Shown here piece by piece: positions 18,558 through 26,610 of a stretch of DNA of 64,000 nucleotides. The translations under genes and the position numbers were made by a program. This DNA comes from Pseudomonadota bacterium (GTDB lineage Bacteria; Desulfobacterota; Desulfobulbia; Desulfobulbales; Desulfocapsaceae): NCBI GenBank assembly GCA_018821985.1, contig JAHJKP010000012.1, positions 62,001-126,000 on the forward strand, in the 5' to 3' direction. Position 1 is the stretch's first letter; each line of letters begins with the position of its first letter. The notes under the pieces were generated by a model. The model worked only from the letters and a program-made list of their open reading frames with translations. It was not told where the DNA came from and made no database searches.

Positions 18558-19294
18558 AGATTAATACTTACACAATACACAACAGGAAAGGCTTCACTCT
18601 CGTTGAAATGGCCATTGTTCTGGTAATTGTCGGTTTAATGCTGGGTGGCCTGATGATGTCTCTCACTCAAACCCGCGAAGGCACCAACCGTAGCGAAGCT
18701 GTCACCCAGCTAGCTGAAATAGAGGAAGCTCTGTATGGTTTTACTCAGGCCAATGGCAGACTGCCATGCCCAGCCACTCCCACCAGTAACGGTGCGGAGG
18801 CTCCGGCAGGAGGTGGGGTCTGCACACTACAACATGGTTTTGTACCTTCCATTACCCTTGGCCTCAGAGGGTCGGTTAATGCCGATGGCCTGTTGCTCGA
18901 TCCATGGAACAATCCGCTACGCTTTTCAGTAACAACTGCCAACGGCAATGCCTTTACCACCAGTAACCAGATAAAATCAGTTGGCATGACTGCCTTAACT
19001 CCTAATCTGCGCGTTTGCCGGGAAGCTGCCTGTACCAATAACATTACCACTACCGCTCCGGTAATAGTGCTATCCATGGGAAAGAATTGGGCTATCTTCA
19101 CCCATGCGGACGAAGTAGAAAATGCTGGTGAAGCTACTTTAGGTGGAGGACCATCAGGACTGACTTATCGAATTGGCAACGACAACGACTTTGTCTCTGC
19201 CGGGTACAGCGAAACCAATTTTGATGATCTCATTACCTGGCTATCACCCAATATCCTTTACGCCAAGATGTTCGCCGCAAACCAACTTCCATAA
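18554..19294 (+). CDS. Minor prepilin with apparent ATA start codon
   Basis: A prepilin of about 246 residues. In frame from ATA at 18554 the leader reads (M)KINTYTIHNRKG, followed by FTLVEMAIVLVIVGLMLGG, a textbook class III prepilin with Glu+5. The first ATG (18608) lies inside the helix after the cleavage site and would give a non-processable protein. GGAGG at 18542-18546 is seven bases before ATA, and the ATA overlaps the upstream stop as ATAA, like the ATGA overlaps elsewhere in this cluster. An AUU at 18560 is the only other near-cognate option and is spaced badly. Cys pairs (CREAAC, CPATP, GVCTL) suggest a disulfide-stabilised head. A sequencing error turning ATG into ATA cannot be excluded. 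Confidence 0.8.
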   Translation: MKINTYTIHNRKGFTLVEMAIVLVIVGLMLGGLMMSLTQTREGTNRSEAVTQLAEIEEALYGFTQANGRLPCPATPTSNGAEAPAGGGVCTLQHGFVPSITLGLRGSVNADGLLLDPWNNPLRFSVTTANGNAFTTSNQIKSVGMTALTPNLRVCREAACTNNITTTAPVIVLSMGKNWAIFTHADEVENAGEATLGGGPSGLTYRIGNDNDFVSAGYSETNFDDLITWLSPNILYAKMFAANQLP

Positions 19295-19520
19295 ACCCCA
19301 GACACCAAGCGTACCTGGTTTCCAGAACCCCCATACCGCCGGCTTACACCATCCACAAAGCTACCGTCCGGCAATTTGCAGAGCAAATCGCCCTCTCTAA
19401 AGCAGGAAAATTATTTGACAGCCATCACCCTGCATGTTGTATGATTAGTTATCAGGATCCTGTCCCGGGATCGGTCATCATTCTTTTTCGCCAAAAAAAA
19501 AATCATCAAGGAGGCCAAAC

Positions 19521-20000
19521 ATGTCCCTCTCCATCAGTTCACCAGCATTTGTAGATAGCTTACAAATCCCGGTCATCTATACCTGCGACGGCCGGAATAT
19601 CTCTCCTCCCCTGCAATGGACCGGGATTCCTGCAAGCACTAAGAGCCTGGCGCTGATCATTGATGACCCTGACGCCCCTGATCCGGCGGCCCCCAGGATG
19701 ACATGGGTACACTGGCTCCTCTACAATATTCCGATCACGACCTCCGGCTTGGCGGAAGGCATTGCCCCCAATGCCCTGCCGAAAGGAACCCTGTCCGGCC
19801 GGGGTGACAACAAGAAAACAACCTACGGCGGCCCCTGTCCACCCATCGGCTGCCATCGCTACTTCCATAAACTCTATGCCCTGGACATAATCCTGCCGGA
19901 TCTGCAGCAACCCACGAAAAGCACCCTGCTCCAGGCAATGGAAGGCCACATCCTTGCCCACGCGGAGATCATTGGTCTGTACCAACGACCTCCCAAATAG
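19521..20000 (+). CDS. YbhB/YbcL-type PEBP (Raf-kinase-inhibitor-like) protein
   Basis: A 159-residue cytoplasmic protein of the phosphatidylethanolamine-binding family. Landmarks are YTCDGRNISPPLQWTGIP, DDPDAPDPAAPRMTWVHWLL with the ligand-pocket DPDAP and HW, and GPCPPIGCHRYFHKLYALD. Bacterial members are small anion-binding proteins with no settled function. AAGGAGG precedes the ATG by seven bases. It stands alone between the minor pilins and a convergent methyltransferase gene. The 226-base gap upstream holds an 8-9 bp hairpin at 19371-19391 and nothing else I recognise. Confidence 0.93.
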   Translation: MSLSISSPAFVDSLQIPVIYTCDGRNISPPLQWTGIPASTKSLALIIDDPDAPDPAAPRMTWVHWLLYNIPITTSGLAEGIAPNALPKGTLSGRGDNKKTTYGGPCPPIGCHRYFHKLYALDIILPDLQQPTKSTLLQAMEGHILAHAEIIGLYQRPPK

Positions 20001-20015
20001 TCGCTATACGGACTA

Positions 20016-20037
20016 AGGGTTGTGAAGAAACAACCCT
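20016..20037. terminator. Hairpin between convergent genes
   Basis: AGGGTTGT (20016-20023) pairs with ACAACCCT (20030-20037) around a six-base loop. It lies between the stop codons of two convergent genes and could end both transcripts, though no T-run follows on either strand. Confidence 0.4.
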
Positions 20038-20879
20038 CAAAGATGCGGTTGTTCCTGAACAGCCCCTGCATAAAACCGCGTTGCCATCTCTTCCAGGCCG
20101 AGGAGATGGAGCAGTTTCTCCAGACGCTCACTTGGGCGTCGGCGCGGCAGATCTTTATATGTGGCAATAATCAGCTCATTTTTCATCGAGTGCTCCCAAC
20201 CTACAAGTTCTGTGACGTTCACCTGATAGCCATGAGCCTCAAGCTGCAAGCAGCGCAGGACATTGGTGACATGACTGCCGAATTCCCGGGTATGCAGCGG
20301 GTGTCGCCAGATTTCAGTGAGGACATCGCCGCCCAGTCTCTTACCCTTGTTTTTTCTCAGTACCGACGCCACTTCCGCCTGACAGCAGGGCACCAGCACC
20401 ACAAATTGCGCCTCTTTCTGCAAGGCAAATTGGATGGCATCATCGGTTGCTGTATCGCAGGCATGGAGGGCAGTTACCATGTCAACATGCGCCGGCAACA
20501 AGGAGGAATGCGTTGAATCCGCCACTGACAGGGTTAGAAAAGACATGTTGGGAAACCCCAATCGCAGAGCCAGATCCCGAGATTTTTGCACCAGCTCATC
20601 CCGAGTCTCAATGCCATAAATGTGTGACCCATCCTCCAGCATTTTAAAAAAAAGATCGTAGAGAATAAATCCCAGATATGATTTCCCGGCCCCATGATCA
20701 ACGAGCCGAATATCTTGCCGCTCCTTCTGGATCTCCTGCAGGAGCGGCTCAATAAACTGGGTGAGATGATAGACCTGCTTCAGCTTACGCCTGCTGTCCT
20801 GATTCATCTTCCCGTCTCGGGTCAGAATATGCAGCTCTTTCAACAGTTCGATAGATTGGCCGGGTTTTATCTCATGCAT
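20037..20879 (-). CDS. Class I SAM-dependent methyltransferase (Methyltransf_32 type)
   Basis: A 280-residue protein with a Rossmann methyltransferase core. The SAM-binding motif I is DHGAGKSYLGFILYD, the acidic motif II is YGIETRDEL, and TALHACDTATDDAI plus VPCCQAEV are the hallmarks of the family that includes the domain of eukaryotic GSTCD and Trm13-like proteins. The double Cys in VPCC is typical. The substrate is unknown; relatives are often annotated as RNA methyltransferases without proof. The gene is monocistronic, with only a weak ribosome site before its ATG. Confidence 0.85.
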   Translation of the reverse strand: MHEIKPGQSIELLKELHILTRDGKMNQDSRRKLKQVYHLTQFIEPLLQEIQKERQDIRLVDHGAGKSYLGFILYDLFFKMLEDGSHIYGIETRDELVQKSRDLALRLGFPNMSFLTLSVADSTHSSLLPAHVDMVTALHACDTATDDAIQFALQKEAQFVVLVPCCQAEVASVLRKNKGKRLGGDVLTEIWRHPLHTREFGSHVTNVLRCLQLEAHGYQVNVTELVGWEHSMKNELIIATYKDLPRRRPSERLEKLLHLLGLEEMATRFYAGAVQEQPHL

Positions 20880-21023
20880 GATATTAAAAAAGTTTTAAGT
20901 TTTATATGGTAAATGTTAGAGTGAAGGGTCTATAGGTGTTTAGGTGGATGATGAACAGAGAGACGATCCTGACAGAATAAGCCGCTGTCCAGCAAACAAC
21001 ATGGCTAAGCGAATGACCAAGAC

Positions 21024-21081
21024 GGCATAAGGGGCCGTAAAGAAATAGGTATAAAAGACCAGGTTATTTCTTAACGGCCTC
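21024..21081. repeat. Intergenic palindromic repeat (CGGCATAAGG type)
   Basis: ACGGCATAAGGGGCCGTAA starts at about 21022. GGGGCCGTAAAGAAATA (from 21031) pairs with TATTTCTTAACGGCCTC (to about 21081) with few mismatches around a loop of roughly 15-20 bases. The leading CGGCATAAGGxGCCGTAA recurs at 41157-41173 and, in part, at 40979 and in reverse near 28050, each time followed by unrelated sequence. Confidence 0.55.
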
Positions 21082-21110
21082 TAAAAATACGATAAACTAA
21101 ACAACCTTGC

Positions 21111-23159
21111 ATGCAACGACTCATTCAATCATTCCTTCTGCTCTGCATCCTGATCACCACAGCCCCTAGCCCTGCAAATGCCGCAACCGTTGAGCTGCCG
21201 CTTTTTCTCCGTACACAGATTTTACAGAACGCCCTGGTAGAGTCTCTCACCCCGCAACCTGACCGCCCCACTGTACTCTTTCAGGAGGGCTCTTACAACT
21301 ATCTTCATATTTCTGAACCCCAGTTATCCATCCGTGATGGACAGCCCTACTTCAGTTGCAATGCGACCGCCGGCATGGGGTTCGACTCTCTCGGTCTCCT
21401 GCCGTCGGTGGTCAAATGGAGTGGCTCCATTCTCATGCGATTGAACTTTTATGTGGATCCACAATGGCAGTTACGCTATCGCATTATTGACTCCGCCATC
21501 TACAATGAAAAGGGCGGCAAGCCAGTGGTAACCGGATTTGCCTGGGAGCTCTGCAAGCGCTTCCTCCATCCACGCCTGGAACAGTACGCATTTGATCTTG
21601 CCATGCCTCAAAAAGAAATCATGATCTTGCTTCGTGCCTGCGCCTCCCCAACTGATACAGCGCCACTTGAGGCAGCTCTGAATACACTCACCGTTGGAAC
21701 CCTGCGAACCAACGCTGACGGCCTGATCGTTCCCCTGCTCCTGACGGTGGCTGACACGCAGACACAGACAGTAGCACCTCTGCCTGCTCAGGCCCCGCTC
21801 GGCTTTGAAGAATTAGAAAAGCTCCAGCATGTCTTTGAACCGCTCGATGCCTTTATGGTCTTTGTCATCAAAAGTCTCAGCGGCAACATGGGTAATTCTC
21901 TGCACCAGGAGCAGCTCTTTGACCTGCTGATCACCAGCCGCTATCAACTGCTGATGATCCTGACCGGCCAGACTCCCGTAGAGGCCGAAGACCCACTACG
22001 ACTTTTATTTATCGATGCCTGGCAACAATTACGACCCATCATCGAAAGCAGCAGTGGGGAAAATGGACTGATGCAGAAACAGCTGCTGCGCTTCATGACC
22101 TTTATCAATGCCGGAGACGCCCTGCTGGCATTGGATGCCGCCGCCCCTGGCCTTGGAATACATGTTACCAGCAATGGCCTGCGGCGACTGGCGAGGATGC
22201 TGCAACCAGGTACAGGAGAAGACCCCCTGCGCTTTGACTGGCAGATCGATCCTGCCCTTCGCGATCTGTTTCAATTTCAACCGGAAGAACCAGAACAAAA
22301 GACTCAAGAGGCACTGCCAGAATTACCGCCAGAGCTACTGCAACAAAACCCACCAGCAGAATTACCAGCAGAGCCTCCGCAACAAAAAACACCAGTAGAA
22401 TTTCCACCGGAGACGCCGCAACAAAAACCACCAGCAGAGTTTCCACCGGAGACGCCGCAACAAAAACCACCAGCAGAATTTCCACCGGAGACACCGCAAA
22501 GCTCAACAACAGGCCGCCGCCTTCTTGATTTTCTGGTGGGAGTCGCCTATGCCACAGAGCCACCGGCCCCAGCCCTTACCAATTCGAACAAACGTCTGGA
22601 TAACTGGATACCAAGTTCGGATGAGCTTGATGAATACAAACAAATTATCGAAAAACTACTGGCAACATCTGCCCTCAGGCAGGTAAAAAAAGCCAACCTT
22701 GATCCTCGCTATGCCACGATCTACCAGCATCTTATCCCTGCCACAGCCATGATTGAAAGCTGCTGGCAGCAATTTACACGAAAAGACGACAAGATCATCA
22801 CCCTGCGATCTCCAGCGGGCGGGATTGGCATCATGCAGATCAATCAGCATGTCTGGCGGGGCTTTTACGACATAGAACGACTACAAAGGGACGTGACCTA
22901 CAATATCCAGGCAGGAAATCAGATCATGATGCGCTACTTTCAGCAATATGGCATTCAAATAGCCAAAGAGAAAAACAATCCCCACCTTGCTGCCCGCGCC
23001 GCCTATGCAACATACAACGCCGGACCACGTGCCAGCCGCCGGTTTTTAAAAGCAGAGGCCAGTGTGCGCCAGAAACGGGTGGATGAACACCTATGGGACC
23101 TCTATCAGAAGGTCAGTGCTGGTGGTAGCGCCGATTTGCAAAACTGCAGTATTTTGTAA
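21111..23159 (+). CDS. Exported lytic transglycosylase with C-terminal SLT domain
   Basis: A 682-residue periplasmic or envelope-bound murein hydrolase. The signal peptide is MQRLIQSFLLLCILITTAPS with cleavage after NAA. An N-terminal domain of about 380 residues has no family I recognise, then comes a Pro/Glu/Gln repeat linker at about 400-463, then an SLT goose-lysozyme-like domain at about 535-670. The likely catalytic Glu is in TAMIESCW (about 549); GGIGIMQINQHVWRG and ARAAYATYNAGP are the other SLT signatures. It would cleave the MurNAc-GlcNAc bond to give anhydro-muropeptides. The linker may let the domain reach through the cell wall. The gene is monocistronic. Confidence 0.88.
   Translation: MQRLIQSFLLLCILITTAPSPANAATVELPLFLRTQILQNALVESLTPQPDRPTVLFQEGSYNYLHISEPQLSIRDGQPYFSCNATAGMGFDSLGLLPSVVKWSGSILMRLNFYVDPQWQLRYRIIDSAIYNEKGGKPVVTGFAWELCKRFLHPRLEQYAFDLAMPQKEIMILLRACASPTDTAPLEAALNTLTVGTLRTNADGLIVPLLLTVADTQTQTVAPLPAQAPLGFEELEKLQHVFEPLDAFMVFVIKSLSGNMGNSLHQEQLFDLLITSRYQLLMILTGQTPVEAEDPLRLLFIDAWQQLRPIIESSSGENGLMQKQLLRFMTFINAGDALLALDAAAPGLGIHVTSNGLRRLARMLQPGTGEDPLRFDWQIDPALRDLFQFQPEEPEQKTQEALPELPPELLQQNPPAELPAEPPQQKTPVEFPPETPQQKPPAEFPPETPQQKPPAEFPPETPQSSTTGRRLLDFLVGVAYATEPPAPALTNSNKRLDNWIPSSDELDEYKQIIEKLLATSALRQVKKANLDPRYATIYQHLIPATAMIESCWQQFTRKDDKIITLRSPAGGIGIMQINQHVWRGFYDIERLQRDVTYNIQAGNQIMMRYFQQYGIQIAKEKNNPHLAARAAYATYNAGPRASRRFLKAEASVRQKRVDEHLWDLYQKVSAGGSADLQNCSIL
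22316..22499 (+). repeat. 39-bp coding tandem repeat (Pro-rich linker)
   Basis: Two nearly identical 39-base units (22398-22436 and 22437-22475) and a partial third (to 22499) encode FPPETPQQKPPAE. Diverged units with the same PQQ/PAE pattern precede them from about 22316. They form the linker of the lytic transglycosylase and could vary in number by slippage. Confidence 0.8.
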
Positions 23160-23284
23160 GAGGGAATGAGTGAGTAGTGAACGGTGAGTAAGTAGTGGGT
23201 TGAGCCCCTTCAATCCTTAAGCAAGATTAGGGTGAGCGATAGTTTGGATGAGATGAGACCAAAGGGCGGGTGTTCTATGCCAAC

Positions 23285-23932
23285 TTACTTTTCCCAGCCA
23301 TACTCCCCGACCAGATTGACAAAGCGGACACGTTCCAGGATTTCCACATGAACAAGGCCATCTTTTTTGGTGACAAGTTGTAATTCCTGGATTTCCTGAT
23401 CACCCACCGGAATCACCATCCTGCCGGGATCTGCCAGTTGGGCTACTAATGGCTCTGGGATCTCAGGACCTCCAGCCGTCACCATAATGGCGTCATAGGG
23501 AGCATGATCCGGCCAGCCCAGAGTACCATCATCAAGTTTTGATTGGATATTATAACAGCGAAGGCGGTCAAAGAGTCGACGAGCCCCGGAGAGCAGGTTA
23601 TTGTGCCGTTCAACCGTATAGAGCTTGGCGCAGAGCCGGGAAAGAATAACCGACTGATACCCTGATCCTGTCCCGATTTCCAGGACGTTCTCCATCCCTG
23701 TCAACTGCAGGGCCTGGGTCATGTAGGCCACAATAAAAGGTTGGGAAATGGTCTGCCCGTCTACAATAGGCAGGGGATGGTCGCCATAGGCATTGGCCTG
23801 CATGGCATCATCCACAAAGAGATGGCGCGGCACCTCAGCCATGACCGTAAGTACCCGTGGATCATGAATACCGCGGCAGCTCAGTTGCTCCTGCACCATC
23901 CGCTGGCGAATAGTCTCAAAACTATCTGTCAC
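23285..23932 (-). CDS. pcm: Protein-L-isoaspartate O-methyltransferase
   Basis: A 215-residue SAM-dependent repair enzyme that methylates isoaspartyl residues in damaged proteins. Diagnostic segments are [20 protein letters not shown], the SAM motif [18 protein letters not shown], and [19 protein letters not shown]. Length and all motifs are normal. The GTG start overlaps the TGA of the upstream lipoprotein gene (GTGA), so the two are probably cotranslated. In many bacteria pcm sits with surE or nlpD; that pairing is not seen here. Confidence 0.96.
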   Translation of the reverse strand: MTDSFETIRQRMVQEQLSCRGIHDPRVLTVMAEVPRHLFVDDAMQANAYGDHPLPIVDGQTISQPFIVAYMTQALQLTGMENVLEIGTGSGYQSVILSRLCAKLYTVERHNNLLSGARRLFDRLRCYNIQSKLDDGTLGWPDHAPYDAIMVTAGGPEIPEPLVAQLADPGRMVIPVGDQEIQELQLVTKKDGLVHVEILERVRFVNLVGEYGWEK

Positions 23933-24366
23933 TGGTCAGTCTTTTTTTCAGGTTTCTGATCAATCTTCTGCCAGCGATAATCATCCTGCCAGTCAAATTC
24001 ATCCTTATCATAAGCGCCATAACGACTACCAGCAACGATATCGCCATTCAGGAGCAGAACAACCGTATTATACCCTTTGGAAGAAAAAGCCCCGCCCATT
24101 AAAGGCGTCTTCTGCAACAGGGATTTATCCTCATCATAGTAGGTCCACTCTTCAGTGGTGGCAGAGACCATCCGCGTGGAATCCGGATCTCCCAGCAGGG
24201 AAATAACCTCCTGACGAGTGGTTTCGCCAACCTTGATCAGACCGACATCCGACGCCAGATGACGCACAGGATGATTATGACAGCCAGAGATGGCCATAAG
24301 GAGCAAGACGCTTATCGACAAAATAACAAAACGACGTATAGAGACAAACAGCATGCAGGTGGACAT
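23929..24366 (-). CDS. Lipoprotein of the BamE/OmlA-like fold
   Basis: A 145-residue lipoprotein. The signal peptide ends LLMAISGC with the lipid-anchored Cys at about 29. The mature part has the SmpA/OmlA-like segment [20 protein letters not shown] followed by a beta-strand EEWTYYD, the pattern seen in small BamE-type and related outer-membrane lipoproteins. The ATG has GGAGAG seven bases upstream. It is cotranscribed with pcm. It could be a true BamE of the outer-membrane assembly complex or a general member of the fold; sequence alone does not decide. Confidence 0.7.
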   Translation of the reverse strand: MSTCMLFVSIRRFVILSISVLLLMAISGCHNHPVRHLASDVGLIKVGETTRQEVISLLGDPDSTRMVSATTEEWTYYDEDKSLLQKTPLMGGAFSSKGYNTVVLLLNGDIVAGSRYGAYDKDEFDWQDDYRWQKIDQKPEKKTDQ

Positions 24367-24416
24367 TGCATTCTCTCCGTTAAAAAGGGGAAACTAATAA
24401 ATAAAACAGGTAACTA

Positions 24417-24479
24417 CTCAGGTAGATAAACTATAGCCTTGTAGACTGTCAGCTACCGTCTATAGACTATCTACCTGAG
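24417..24479. repeat. 20-bp imperfect inverted repeat downstream of htpG
   Basis: Left arm 24417-24436 and right arm 24460-24479 match at 18 of 20 positions; the outer part is CTCAGGTAGAT and the loop is 23 bases containing TGTAGACTGTCAGCTACC. It starts 26 bases past the htpG stop codon and could end or protect that transcript. The TAGACT/TCTATAGACT words resemble those around the four-helix-bundle cassette. Confidence 0.6.
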
Positions 24480-24504
24480 CAATCACCTTTTTTCAACAGT
24501 TATG

Positions 24505-26388
24505 TCATACTCCACCCACGGCGCGGTTCAGGATCTTATAATTCCGCTCCACCATGGCCAGAGGATCAACCACCAGTCCGGCCTGGATCATGGCATTATC
24601 GTAGATCTGGGCAGCCACCTCTGCCGCAAAGGACTGATCGCTTTTCTGCAATTCCGCCAACTGCTTGATCAGTGGATTGGCGGTATTGATCTCCAGATTC
24701 TTCTTACTGCTCGTCTGCGCCTGCCCTTTTTCCCTCCGACTGGCAGCCATAATCCGCTCCATGGAGGAGGTCATATAGCCATCGGGATTGACAATCATGG
24801 CCGGGGCCTCAACCAGACGTTTGGATTCAACAACATCGGCAACCTTATCGCCCAGAGTCTCTTTCAACCAGCTGATCAAAACTGCCTTGGCACCCTGTTC
24901 CAGCTGTTCTGCCTCCGGCTTGCCAGCCTCTTCCTTGCCCTCAGACACATCCCCCGTACCCAGATCCAGATCGGCCCGGTCGGCAGAAAGCAATTTTTTG
25001 CCATCAAACTCGGCCAGATGACTTAGTACAAAGTCATCAATGGGTTCCATAGTGTAGAGGATCTCGATATCTTTGCGGGTGAACATCTCCACATAAGGCC
25101 CGGCTTCGATGGCCTCACGACTGGGTCCATTGATGTAATATATGGCCTCCTGCCCCTCTTTCATCCGCTCCACATAAGCGGCAAGGGATGTGGGTTTCCC
25201 CTCTTCAGAGCGGGAAGACTCAAAACGAACCAGCTTACCCAACTCTTTCTGAAACTCATAATCAGAGGTAATGCCTTCTTTCAGATAAATGCCGAAGGTA
25301 TTCCAGAAGACAAGGTAGGCCTCCGGATCTTCCTGGGCCTGCTCATCCAGGAATTTAAGAAAACGCTTGGTGATGACTTTGCGCAGTTTGGCCAGCAGGG
25401 CATTATCCTGCAGGGACTGGCGGGAGATATTAAGGGGCAGGTCCTCGCTGTCCACTACGCCTTTGAGGAATCGAAGCCATTCAGGCAGCACATTCTCCGA
25501 ATGCTGATCGATGAGAATCCGCTGACAATAGAGATTGACCCCGGAATCAACACGGCCAAAACCCATGATCTCAAAATTCTCTTTGGGCACAAAAAGCAGG
25601 GCATTGATGGCCAGCGGCGCATCGGCGGAAAAATGGAGACGGTACAGGGGTTCATCATGGGCCGTACCGATGAATTTGTAAAAATCAGTATACTCCTGCT
25701 CGGTGATCTCGCTCTTGCTGCGGGTCCACAGGGCCTGTACCGTATTCACGATCTCCCCGGCCAACTTGATCGGGAAAGGCACAAAGGATGAATATTGTTT
25801 GATAATATTCTCAACCTTCCACTTCATCGCATAGTCATGGGCATCATCCTTCAGCTCCATGATGATCCGGGTGCCCCGATGCAGCCCCGGCAACTCGCTG
25901 ATTGTATAACTGCCCGTGCCATCGGAGACCCACTCATGCCCTTCCGATCCGTCCCAGGAGCGGCTCTGCACCCGAACCTTTGTGGCGGCCATAAAGGCGG
26001 CATAAAAGCCCACCCCGAACTGACCGATCAGACTCACATCCTTCTTGGCCGCCTCGGCAAGACCGGTCATAAAGGTGCTGGAACCGGAGTGGGCAATGGT
26101 GCCCAGATTGGCCTCCAGTTCGGACCTGCTCATGCCGATACCGGTATCGGTAATGGTCATGACATGCTTCTCTTCATCAAGATCAATGGTGATCTCAAGA
26201 GGCATATGGGAATCAAAGACATCGCCTGCGGTAAGACTCTCGTGCCGAAATTTTTCCAGGGCATCCGAGGCATTGGAGATCAACTCCCGGACAAAGATAT
26301 CACGCTCGGTATAAAGTGAATGAATAACGATATCGAGAAGTTTTTTGGTCTCGGCCTGAAATTCATGGGTTGTGGTCTGACTGGTCAT
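24505..26388 (-). CDS. htpG: Hsp90-family chaperone HtpG
   Basis: A 627-residue ATP-dependent chaperone. The GHKL ATP-binding domain has RELISNASDALEKFRHE, ITDTGIGMSRSELEANLG, GQFGVGFYAAFM and GTRIIMELK. Middle and C-terminal dimer domains follow, with DLPLNISRQSLQ. The start is the ATG giving MTSQTTTHEFQAETKKLL, because GAGG lies eight bases upstream and the family begins there; a frame extending 28 residues further has no support. A good sigma-70 promoter lies about 150 bases upstream. No CIRCE element was found. Monocistronic, ended by a large inverted repeat. Confidence 0.97.
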   Translation of the reverse strand: MTSQTTTHEFQAETKKLLDIVIHSLYTERDIFVRELISNASDALEKFRHESLTAGDVFDSHMPLEITIDLDEEKHVMTITDTGIGMSRSELEANLGTIAHSGSSTFMTGLAEAAKKDVSLIGQFGVGFYAAFMAATKVRVQSRSWDGSEGHEWVSDGTGSYTISELPGLHRGTRIIMELKDDAHDYAMKWKVENIIKQYSSFVPFPIKLAGEIVNTVQALWTRSKSEITEQEYTDFYKFIGTAHDEPLYRLHFSADAPLAINALLFVPKENFEIMGFGRVDSGVNLYCQRILIDQHSENVLPEWLRFLKGVVDSEDLPLNISRQSLQDNALLAKLRKVITKRFLKFLDEQAQEDPEAYLVFWNTFGIYLKEGITSDYEFQKELGKLVRFESSRSEEGKPTSLAAYVERMKEGQEAIYYINGPSREAIEAGPYVEMFTRKDIEILYTMEPIDDFVLSHLAEFDGKKLLSADRADLDLGTGDVSEGKEEAGKPEAEQLEQGAKAVLISWLKETLGDKVADVVESKRLVEAPAMIVNPDGYMTSSMERIMAASRREKGQAQTSSKKNLEINTANPLIKQLAELQKSDQSFAAEVAAQIYDNAMIQAGLVVDPLAMVERNYKILNRAVGGV

Positions 26389-26429
26389 TGAAGATACCTC
26401 TTTTCCTCTGATTTCTCTGATTATGGTGC

Positions 26430-26457
26430 GGAACAGCGATATTCCACTGTTCGCGCG
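26430..26457. repeat. Dispersed repeat copy A (htpG leader)
   Basis: GAACAGCGATATTCCACTGTTC can fold on itself (GAACAG with CTGTTC) and lies in the htpG 5' leader. On the minus strand it reads CGCGCGAACAGTGGAATATC, close to the copy at 28069-28096 and more distantly to those at 30490-30511 and 41014-41040. Confidence 0.45.
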
Positions 26458-26539
26458 AACCAAGGGTGACAAAAAAGCGACACCAGGTGACAGCCATCAT
26501 CATCCTATTCCGTTGCTTTTTTACCTGAATTCGGCCAAA

Positions 26540-26567
26540 ATGATAAACATCGAAGCCAAAGTGTCAA
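26540..26567 (-). promoter_or_regulatory. Sigma-70 promoter of htpG
   Basis: On the minus strand TTGACA (26562-26567) and TATCAT (26540-26545) are separated by 16 bases. The -35 is perfect and the -10 has five of six consensus bases. The transcript would have a leader of about 145 bases before the htpG ATG. Confidence 0.6.
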
Positions 26568-26610
26568 GATTTCTTCCCTATTCACTTTTTCACAGCTGCT
26601 CACGAAAACC

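Noticed and set aside
26473-26610. CIRCE or other heat-shock operator for htpG
   Set aside because: No TTAGCACTC-N9-GAGTGCTAA or similar found; only a sigma-70-type promoter is visible.
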